Source: Candidatus Dormiibacterota bacterium (lineage in GTDB: Bacteria; Chloroflexota; Dormibacteria; Dormibacterales; Dormibacteraceae). From it: DNA of 36,879 nt. Each line of letters starts with the position of its first letter. The first letter of the stretch is position 1. Both the position numbers and the translations under genes were made by a program. The notes below the pieces were generated by a model. That model did not search any database. It saw only the letters and a program-made list of their open reading frames with translations, and was not told the origin of the DNA. Location of the stretch: the NCBI GenBank assembly GCA_955652705.1, contig CATPBK010000132.1:1-36879 (forward strand), written 5' to 3'. Of the stretch, positions 23,347 through 29,708 are shown piece by piece.

Positions 23347-24507
23347 TCAGTGTCCCTGGAAGAGAAGGCCGCCTACGTAGGTGACCCCGCCTACGATCAC
23401 CCCCGCCAGCGTCATCTCGAGGCCCGCCGCCCACCAGCTCCTCAGCGTGAAGAGCGACTTCGCGGCGCCGACCAGGAAGTGGGCGATCAGCGACACCGCG
23501 GCCGCTACCAGGACGCCAAGCTGGCCTCGCAGCCAGAAGAAAGGGATGACCGGAATCATCGCCCCAAGGAAGGTGCTGACGCCGGCCGCGACCGCCGCCT
23601 GGACCGGGTTGCCGGCGGCCTCGGCGCTGCTGCCCAGTTCCTCCGCGGCCAGCACTTTGAGCATCGCGTCCGGGTCTTCGGACAGCTTCTCGGCGAGCGT
23701 GTCGGCGGACTTCTTGTCGATCCCCTTCAGCTGATAGAAGAGCGAGAGCTCCTCGCGCTCCTCTTCCGGATGCTCCCTGATCTCGCGGCGCTCCTGCTCC
23801 AGGTTGGCCGCCGCGACCTCGCCTTCGGAACGCTCGGCCAGGAAGGCGCCGGTGGCCATGGAGAGGCCAGAGGCGACCGCGCCGGCCAGCCCCGCGGTGA
23901 GAACCAGGTTCGATCCGCCGGTGGCGCCGGAAACGCCGGACACGATCCCGAAGACCGCCGCCAGCCCGTCGTTGGCGCCGTAGATCGCGCCCGAGATCCA
24001 GCCCGCTCCGGTACGGTGCCAACGCTCCCGGCCCAGGATGCGGTCGAGCCTGGTCTGGGCTGGGGAGGCGGTCGCCGCGGGCGGCGGCGTGCCGGATTCG
24101 CGCATGCCGCGCAGCGACCGCGAATGAGACTGCTCCTCGGCCCGGATCGAAGCGAACAGCCGGTCGGTCTCGGCGTCGCCGGTCGAGCGCTTGTAGGCCC
24201 CGGTGATCTCCTCCTGCTCCGCCGCCTCCATGCGCGCCAGCACCCGGTGCAGCGGCGCTATCGACGCCTGCAGCCGGAGCCAGGTCGGGAGCCGCACCGT
24301 GGACTCGTTCGGGATCGGCGCTCCGAGCTCTCGCAGCCGGTCCTCGATGCGGGCCCGGTGGCGGGCCTCGGCGGCCGCCATCTCCCGGATCAGATCGGCT
24401 CGCCGCGGGTCGCGTTCGCGCTCCGCGAGGATCCTATAGACGGCGCCGGCCCGGACCTCGCCCGCCCAGGCTTGGCGCAGGCGCTCGACAGCTTCGGTCG
24501 ACTTCAG
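23347..24507 (-). CDS. VIT1/CCC1-family transporter with N-terminal ferritin-like domain
   Basis: An iron/manganese-type transporter of the VIT1/CCC1 family. The C-terminal membrane part has the diagnostic GWISGAIYGANDGLAAVFG and SGLSMATGAFLAERSEGEVA, then an acidic Glu-rich cytoplasmic loop (REIREHPEEEREELS) and further helices. The N-terminus is a ferritin/rubrerythrin-like helical domain with AAAEARHRARIE and EEQSHSRSL. The first ATG (24381) would cut off 42 residues that look like part of this domain (WAGEVRAGAVYRILAERERD). No ATG, GTG or TTG is available upstream; CTG 24507 overlaps the response-regulator stop as CTGA and gives 386 residues. It probably exports or stores Fe/Mn; the ferritin-like domain may sense metal. 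Confidence 0.85.
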   Translation of the reverse strand: MKSTEAVERLRQAWAGEVRAGAVYRILAERERDPRRADLIREMAAAEARHRARIEDRLRELGAPIPNESTVRLPTWLRLQASIAPLHRVLARMEAAEQEEITGAYKRSTGDAETDRLFASIRAEEQSHSRSLRGMRESGTPPPAATASPAQTRLDRILGRERWHRTGAGWISGAIYGANDGLAAVFGIVSGVSGATGGSNLVLTAGLAGAVASGLSMATGAFLAERSEGEVAAANLEQERREIREHPEEEREELSLFYQLKGIDKKSADTLAEKLSEDPDAMLKVLAAEELGSSAEAAGNPVQAAVAAGVSTFLGAMIPVIPFFWLRGQLGVLVAAAVSLIAHFLVGAAKSLFTLRSWWAAGLEMTLAGVIVGGVTYVGGLLFQGH

Positions 24508-24899
24508 CCCTTGGACAGCCAGCCGTCCATTCCGCCGGAGAGCATTCCCGGGTTGGTCTTGCTCTTGATCAGGTACTCGAGCGCGCCGAGCCGGAGGCCG
24601 CGCTCGACGAGCTCCTTCTCAGCGTAGTTGGAGAGGATCACCACCGGCAGGTGGCTGGTGCTGTCGTCGGCGCGGATCGCCTCCAGCACAGCCAGCCCGT
24701 CCATCTTTGGCAGCCTGATGTCGAGGAAGACCATGTCGGGCGGGTCCTCGCGCGCCATCCGGAGCCCGGCCTCGCCGTCCCGCGCGATGGTGACCTGGTA
24801 GCCGTCGAGCTGCAGCTTGAGCTGGTACATCTGGGCAACGGCTGGGTCGTCTTCGATGAAGAGCACGCGCACCGGCGCGTCCTGCGCCTCTACATCCAC
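24504..24899 (-). CDS. Single-domain response regulator (CheY-like receiver)
   Basis: A 131-residue receiver domain with the acidic pocket at Glu16-Asp17-Asp18 (LFIEDDPA), phospho-acceptor Asp60 in MVFLDIRLPKMDG, Ser90 in VVILSNYAE and Lys112 in YLIKSK. No output domain follows. GTG 24899 starts 23 bp from the divergent pdxA-like start. Its stop overlaps the predicted start of the VIT1 transporter (CTGA), so the two are probably translationally coupled; this links a phospho-signal to metal transport by context only. The cognate histidine kinase is not in the window. Confidence 0.9.
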   Translation of the reverse strand: MDVEAQDAPVRVLFIEDDPAVAQMYQLKLQLDGYQVTIARDGEAGLRMAREDPPDMVFLDIRLPKMDGLAVLEAIRADDSTSHLPVVILSNYAEKELVERGLRLGALEYLIKSKTNPGMLSGGMDGWLSKG

Positions 24900-24922
24900 T
24901 GCTTAAGTCAGGCTATCAGTTG

Positions 24923-25891
24923 GTGCGACCGATCGCAGTCACAATGGGCGATCCGAGCGGGGTCGGTCCCGAGATCAGCGTGCTGGCGATGGCTCAGGAC
25001 AGACGGCCCGCCAACTGCGTTCTGGTGGGTGACTTGACGCGCCTGGAGGCGGCTCAGAAGCTGCTCATCGAATCCGGCCGGCTCTCCCCATCGGTGGCTC
25101 CGATCGGTTCGCTGGTGGAGGTGATCGACCTGGGCAATGTGCCGGCCGGCCTGCCCTGGGGAGCCAACAGCGCGGAAGCCGGGCGGGCCGGCTATGAATA
25201 CGTCGAGCGCGCCGCTCGAGCCGCCCTGGCCGGCGAGGCGGCGGCGGTCTGCACCTGCCCGATCAACAAGGAGTCCTGGCGATTGGCGGGGGTCCCCCAT
25301 ACCGGCCACACGGAGGCCCTGGCCGCGCTGGCCGGCACCGACCGCTTCGCCATGATGCTCGTCAACGGCGGCCTCCGGGTAGTTCATCTCTCCACGCATA
25401 CGAGCCTGGTCGAAGCTGTGCGGCAGGCGACCACCGAACGAGCGGTCACCTGCATCGAGCTGGCCGCCGCGTTCCTCCGCGCGGCAGGGATCGCCAACTG
25501 CCGGATCGCGGTCGCCGGCATCAACCCGCACGCGGGCGAGTCCGGCCTGCTCGGGTCGGAGGACCAGGAGCAGCTGCGCCCCGCCGTGGAGACGGCGAGG
25601 CGCACCGGTATCGACGCCTCCGGGCCCTGGGCGCCCGACACTGTCTTCGCCCGGGCCGCGCTCGGCGAGTTCGACGCCGTGATCGCCGCCTACCACGACC
25701 AGGGCCACATCCCGATCAAGATCCTTGGCCTCGACTCGGGCGTGAACGTGACGCTGGGGCTGCCGTTCGTCCGCACCTCCGTCGACCACGGGACCGCCTT
25801 CGACATCGCGGGCCGGGGCCTCGCCCGCGAAGCCAACCTGCTGGCTGCCCTCGATCTCGCCGCCAGCTTGGCTGCCACCGACGAGATCTAG
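24923..25891 (+). CDS. pdxA: PdxA-family 4-hydroxythreonine-4-phosphate dehydrogenase
   Basis: A 322-residue NAD-dependent dehydrogenase of the PdxA family. Motifs: TMGDPSGVGPEISVL at the N-terminus, CTCPINKESWRLAG, HTGHTEALA, AGINPHAGESGLLG, YHDQGHIPIK and RTSVDHGTAFDIAGRG, which carry the zinc-binding His residues. The classical role is oxidation of 4-phosphohydroxythreonine in pyridoxal phosphate synthesis. Paralogues (PdxA2-like) act on four-carbon sugar acid phosphates, and no pdx genes are nearby, so the exact substrate is open. GTG 24923 gives the normal N-terminus; TTG 24920 directly precedes it. A small ACCCA-TTCG-TGGGT hairpin follows the stop. Confidence 0.88.
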   Translation: MRPIAVTMGDPSGVGPEISVLAMAQDRRPANCVLVGDLTRLEAAQKLLIESGRLSPSVAPIGSLVEVIDLGNVPAGLPWGANSAEAGRAGYEYVERAARAALAGEAAAVCTCPINKESWRLAGVPHTGHTEALAALAGTDRFAMMLVNGGLRVVHLSTHTSLVEAVRQATTERAVTCIELAAAFLRAAGIANCRIAVAGINPHAGESGLLGSEDQEQLRPAVETARRTGIDASGPWAPDTVFARAALGEFDAVIAAYHDQGHIPIKILGLDSGVNVTLGLPFVRTSVDHGTAFDIAGRGLAREANLLAALDLAASLAATDEI

Positions 25892-25898
25892 CCAAGCA

Positions 25899-25912
25899 AC
25901 CCATTCGTGGGT
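25899..25912 (+). terminator. Small UUCG-loop hairpin after pdxA
   Basis: ACCCA-TTCG-TGGGT is a 5-bp stem with a stable UUCG tetraloop 8 bp after the stop. The following AACCTTGC is a poor T-tract, so termination is uncertain. Confidence 0.3.
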
Positions 25913-25963
25913 AACCTTGCGCAGACAAGCGTCGGCACGGACATGCGTTAGGTAGGGAACTGG

Positions 25964-26524
25964 GTGGGTTCAGACGAAAGATCGGAGTCTCGTTTTTGGC
26001 TTGCCGCGGGACTCTGGTTCCTGATGGGAATGCTGATCGCGCTCGGGCCCGGGCAGGGCACGAACCTGCTCTCGGCCCTCGTGCCGCATACCGCCGGACC
26101 GAGCCCAGGGGTCCGCATTATGCGGCAGTCGCCGGCGTCGACGCTCGTCAGCAGCCAACCCTGGGAGGTCGTCTCGCGCCAGCAGTCGCTGATCAACGCC
26201 GACCGGGCGGCGGCCGGGTTGAACCCGCTGCGCTGGAACACGTGCCTCGCGGCCGACGCTCACCGGCGGGCCGCGCGGCTGGCCGCGAGCCAGGTGCTCG
26301 AACCTGGCGAGGGAGTTAAAGCCGTTCTCGCCTGCGGCCTGGGAGCCAACGGCCACGAGGAGCTCGGCATGGCCGCGCAGGGAATCGACGACGCCGCTTT
26401 GAATTCGTCGTTCATGAACAACCCGCAGCAGCGCAAGTTCGTGCTCGGTCCGTTCCACTGGGTGGGCACGGCCTGGGTCGTCGGGCGGGGCGGCATCGCC
26501 TACCTCGCCCTCGAGCTGAGCTAG
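25964..26524 (+). CDS. CAP (SCP/PR-1) domain protein, membrane-anchored
   Basis: A 186-residue protein with an N-terminal membrane segment or uncleaved signal (residues about 11-31, FWLAAGLWFLMGMLIALGPG), a spacer, and a CAP domain: QSLINADRAAAGLNPLRWNTCLAADAHRRA (in blocks), GHEELGMAAQGIDDAALNSSFMNNPQQR (in blocks) and WVGTAWVVGRGGIAYLALEL. The motif order fits the CAP superfamily, though the usual HExW-type His/Glu cluster is only partly recognisable. It is probably extracytoplasmic. GTG 25964 has AGGG nearby. The MFS gene follows 15 bp later, so they may be cotranscribed. The role is unknown. Confidence 0.75.
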   Translation: MGSDERSESRFWLAAGLWFLMGMLIALGPGQGTNLLSALVPHTAGPSPGVRIMRQSPASTLVSSQPWEVVSRQQSLINADRAAAGLNPLRWNTCLAADAHRRAARLAASQVLEPGEGVKAVLACGLGANGHEELGMAAQGIDDAALNSSFMNNPQQRKFVLGPFHWVGTAWVVGRGGIAYLALELS

Positions 26525-26539
26525 TTACGCTCGGAGGCG

Positions 26540-27859
26540 ATGGGTCGCCTCCGCGGACTGCTGGTCGACCTGACGCCGTTGCGCGAGTCACGCGACTTCC
26601 GGGTGCTCTGGGCGTCGCAGCTCGGGTCGCTGATCGGACGCCAGATCGTCATCGTAGCGATGCCATACCAGGTCTACGTGGTGACGCGTTCCTCGCTGGC
26701 CGTCGGCCTTTTGAGCATGGCGCAGGCGGTCGCGATCGTGGCCGCCAGTCTTTCCGGCGGGGGCCTGATCGACCGCTTCGACCGTCGCCGGGTGCAGCTG
26801 GCCGCCAAGTCGGTCGGCGCGTTAATGTCGCTCGGCCTCGCCTTCGCCTCGGTGTCTGCCGCGGAACCTATCTGGCTGATCTTCGTCCTCGGTGCGTTGG
26901 GCAGCGGCGCCATGTCGCTGGACCAGGCTGCCAGCAGTGCCACCGTGCCGCGGCTCGTGTCCCGGCAGCTGCTGCCGGCGGCGCTCTCGCTGCGGCAGGT
27001 CCTCTTCCAGGGCTCGGCAATCGTCGGCCCGGCCCTCGGGGGCGTTGTGATAGCCGGCCTTGGATTGCCTGCAGCCTACGGCCTGGATGTGCTCGGCTTT
27101 TTGCCCTCGGCGGCCCTGGTTGCCAGCCTGGCGCCGCAGCCGCCCAGCAGTGTCCAGGTTGCCCGCGGCTGGCAGGCGCTCCTGGAGGCGCTCCGCTACG
27201 TCCGCCGGAGCCGGATCCTGCTGGCGATCTTCACCGCCGACCTCAACGCGATGATCTTTGGGATGCCGACCGCCGTCTTCCCGGCCCTGGCTCTCAGCGT
27301 CTTCCGGATCGGGCCGAGCGGGTTGGGCCTGCTCTATTCGGCTCCCGCCCTGGGGGCGCTCGCCGGCTCGCTGTTGAGCGGCTGGGTGACAAGGGTGGAG
27401 CGCCAGGGTGCAGTGATCATCGGGGCGATCGCCGTCTGGGGCCTGGCCATCGCCGGCTTCGGCCTCACCGGCCGGCTGCTCTGGCTCGGTCTCGCACTGC
27501 TCGCCATAGCGGGGGCCGCCGACCTCATCAGCGCGGTCTTCCGGGGCACGATCCTGCAGTTGACGGTGCCCGACGCTATGCGAGGGCGAATGAGCTCCTT
27601 CAACCTGATGGTCGTCACGACCGGCCCGCGTCTCGGGGACCTGGAGGCGGGAGTGGTGGCGGCGCTCTTCTCGCCGGTCTTGTCGGTGGTCTCGGGCGGC
27701 CTGCTCTGCACTCTCGGGATCGTTGTGCTGGCTCTGCTCAGCCCGACGCTGCGCGGCTACCGAGCGAGCGGGCCCGAGCCTCAGCCGACGCCGAGCAGCT
27801 CCACCGCGAACACCAGCGTCGCACCGGGCGGGATCGGACCCACGCCACGGTCGCCGTAG
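26540..27859 (+). CDS. MFS transporter (EntS/MFS_3-like exporter)
   Basis: A 439-residue major facilitator superfamily protein with about 12 predicted helices. The N-terminal [21 protein letters not shown], the loop motif [15 protein letters not shown], and [20 protein letters not shown] in the first half resemble the EntS/MFS_3 exporters of siderophores or drugs. ATG 26540 follows GGAGG (in cggaggcg). The polar C-terminal tail ([20 protein letters not shown]) is encoded entirely opposite the 3' end of the FKBP gene, a 79-bp convergent overlap, so the tail may be a by-product of a lost stop codon. The substrate is unknown. Confidence 0.85.
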   Translation: MGRLRGLLVDLTPLRESRDFRVLWASQLGSLIGRQIVIVAMPYQVYVVTRSSLAVGLLSMAQAVAIVAASLSGGGLIDRFDRRRVQLAAKSVGALMSLGLAFASVSAAEPIWLIFVLGALGSGAMSLDQAASSATVPRLVSRQLLPAALSLRQVLFQGSAIVGPALGGVVIAGLGLPAAYGLDVLGFLPSAALVASLAPQPPSSVQVARGWQALLEALRYVRRSRILLAIFTADLNAMIFGMPTAVFPALALSVFRIGPSGLGLLYSAPALGALAGSLLSGWVTRVERQGAVIIGAIAVWGLAIAGFGLTGRLLWLGLALLAIAGAADLISAVFRGTILQLTVPDAMRGRMSSFNLMVVTTGPRLGDLEAGVVAALFSPVLSVVSGGLLCTLGIVVLALLSPTLRGYRASGPEPQPTPSSSTANTSVAPGGIGPTPRSP

Positions 27860-28149
27860 CCGAGCGCCGCCGGGATGGTGAGCTTCCGGCGCCCGCCGAT
27901 ACGCATCCCGCGGACGCCTTCGTCCCAGCCCTTGATGACCTGGCCGGCGCCGAGTTCGAAGCTGAAGGGGTCGCCCCGGTCCCGGGAGCTGTCGAACTTT
28001 TGGCGGCTCGTCAGCCAGCCGGTGTAGTGGACCTTGACGCGCTTTCCGGGCAGGGCCTCATCGCCGCTGCCGACTTCCACGTCGACGACCTCCATTCCGT
28101 CCGGGCGGGTCTCCGCGGCGCCGGTGGCGTCGAAATCGTCCTGGTTCAT
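27781..28149 (-). CDS. FKBP-type peptidyl-prolyl cis-trans isomerase
   Basis: A 122-residue single-domain FKBP, catalysing proline isomerisation during protein folding. Family motifs: [21 protein letters not shown] (in blocks), [21 protein letters not shown] (in blocks), [18 protein letters not shown] and [17 protein letters not shown]. No signal peptide, so it is cytoplasmic. ATG 28149 lies 6 nt after TACGCT (minus strand), which fits a leaderless mRNA. It diverges from the long 6-phosphogluconate dehydrogenase gene across 26 bp and overlaps the MFS gene convergently by 79 bp. Confidence 0.93.
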   Translation of the reverse strand: MNQDDFDATGAAETRPDGMEVVDVEVGSGDEALPGKRVKVHYTGWLTSRQKFDSSRDRGDPFSFELGAGQVIKGWDEGVRGMRIGGRRKLTIPAALGYGDRGVGPIPPGATLVFAVELLGVG

Positions 28150-28155
28150 GGCACA

Positions 28156-28165
28156 AGCGTAGTGT
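28156..28165. promoter_or_regulatory. Overlapping divergent -10 elements (FKBP / gnd)
   Basis: On minus, TACGCT (28161-28156) lies 6 nt before ATG 28149. On plus, TAGTGT (28160-28165) lies 10 nt before ATG 28176. The two boxes share bases within a 26-bp gap, so one promoter core probably serves both genes. Confidence 0.45.
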
Positions 28166-28175
28166 CCTGAGGCGC

Positions 28176-29603
28176 ATGGGCAAGGCAGAGTTCGGCGTCT
28201 TTGGGCTGGCCGTGATGGGCCAGAACCTGGCTCGGAACATCGCTCGCCGCGGCTTCCCGGTGGCGCTCTACAACCGAACCTGGAGCCGCACCGAGCACTT
28301 CGTCCAGGAGTTTGGCAAGGAGGGCGACTTCACTCCCGCCCGCTCGCCGGCCGAGCTGGTGGCCGCCATCCAGCACCCGCGGCCGATCCTGCTCATGGTC
28401 AAGGCGGGCGCCCCCGTTGACGATGCCATTGGCGAGCTGCTTCCGTACCTGGAGGCCGGCGACATCGTGATCGACGGGGGCAACTCCTTCTTCCGGGACA
28501 CCCAGCGCCGGACGCGTGAACTGGAGGCAAAGGGCTTGCGATTCATCGGCGCCGGCGTAAGCGGCGGGGAGGAGGGGGCGCTGGAGGGCCCGAGCATCAT
28601 GCCGGGCGGGACGCGGGAAGCCTACGCCGAGGTGGAGCCCATCCTGTCGGCGATCGCCGCCCAGGTCGACGGCACTCCCTGCTGCGCCTACATCGGGCCC
28701 GACGGCGCCGGGCACTACGTGAAGATGGTCCACAACGGGATCGAGTACGCCGACATCCAGCTGATCGCCGAGAGCTACGACCTGCTCCGCCACGCGACCG
28801 GGCTCGAGGCGGGCGAGCTGGCGGAAGTCTTCCGGACCTGGAACGAGGGCGACCTGGAGTCGTATCTCATCGAGATCACCTCCGAGGTGCTGGCGAAGGT
28901 CGACGCCGGCAGCGGCCGGCCGCTGGTCGACGTAATCCTGGACGAGGCTGCCCAGAAGGGAACCGGCAAGTGGAGCTCGCAGTCGGCGCTCGACCTCGGC
29001 GTGCCAACGACGTCCATCTCCGAAGCGGTTTTCGCACGCTTCCTCTCAGCGGAGAAGGAGCAGCGCGTGGCGGCTTCCAAAGTGCTGCCAGGACCCGATG
29101 GCCGGCGCCGGCCGACTGAGGCGATTGTGAACTCGATCCGTGACGCGCTCTATGCGTCAAAGATCGTGGCCTACGCCCAGGGCTTCGAGCAGCTGGCGGC
29201 CGCCTCCCAGGAGGAGGGCTGGGAGCTCGAACTGGGCACCCTGGCCACCATCTGGCGAGGGGGCTGCATCATCCGGGCGCGTTTCTTGAACCGGATCCGC
29301 GATGCCTACGCCGAGGACCCCGAGCTGCGGAACCTCCTCCTCGCGCCATATTTCGTGGAGGGGGTGAGTCGCTGCCAGCAGGCCTGGCGGGAAGTTGCCG
29401 CGCTGGCCGTCGAGCTGGGCATCCCGACGCCGGCCTTCTCGTCCGCGCTCGCTTACTACGACGGATACCGGCGGGAGCGCAGCCCGGCTGCGCTCATTCA
29501 GGGGCTGCGCGACTTCTTCGGGGCGCACGGCTACCGGCGCGTCGACCGGCCGGGCGACTTTCATACCCGGTGGGCCCAGGACGGGACCGAAGTCCAGCTT
29601 TAG
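28176..29603 (+). CDS. gndA: Long-type NADP-dependent 6-phosphogluconate dehydrogenase
   Basis: A 475-residue decarboxylating 6-phosphogluconate dehydrogenase of the long class. The N-terminal [31 protein letters not shown] (in blocks) carries the NRT segment that binds the NADP 2'-phosphate. The substrate loop is [19 protein letters not shown], the catalytic stretch [16 protein letters not shown] places Lys183 where the long enzymes have it, and the C-terminal part includes [18 protein letters not shown] and [15 protein letters not shown]. It duplicates the reaction of the short gnd in the main operon but is distant from it, suggesting separate control and NADPH versus NADH output. The start is ATG 28176. 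Confidence 0.95.
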   Translation: MGKAEFGVFGLAVMGQNLARNIARRGFPVALYNRTWSRTEHFVQEFGKEGDFTPARSPAELVAAIQHPRPILLMVKAGAPVDDAIGELLPYLEAGDIVIDGGNSFFRDTQRRTRELEAKGLRFIGAGVSGGEEGALEGPSIMPGGTREAYAEVEPILSAIAAQVDGTPCCAYIGPDGAGHYVKMVHNGIEYADIQLIAESYDLLRHATGLEAGELAEVFRTWNEGDLESYLIEITSEVLAKVDAGSGRPLVDVILDEAAQKGTGKWSSQSALDLGVPTTSISEAVFARFLSAEKEQRVAASKVLPGPDGRRRPTEAIVNSIRDALYASKIVAYAQGFEQLAAASQEEGWELELGTLATIWRGGCIIRARFLNRIRDAYAEDPELRNLLLAPYFVEGVSRCQQAWREVAALAVELGIPTPAFSSALAYYDGYRRERSPAALIQGLRDFFGAHGYRRVDRPGDFHTRWAQDGTEVQL

Positions 29604-29667
29604 CGACTTTGACCGACTGACCCTTTAGCTTCGGAAGCGCGTTCCTGGTGCTAGGATTCCGTGGCCG

Positions 29668-29695
29668 CGGGGAGAGGTAGGTGCCTCGCTCCCCG
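29668..29695 (+). repeat. Hairpin in the cpaF leader
   Basis: CGGGGAG (29668-29674) pairs with CTCCCCG (29689-29695). A TAGGAT -10-like box at 29652-29657 would put the transcript start just before it, making it a 5' leader hairpin ahead of ATG 29709. A translational control role is speculative. Confidence 0.3.
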
Positions 29696-29708
29696 AGCCC
29701 GCCCCGCT

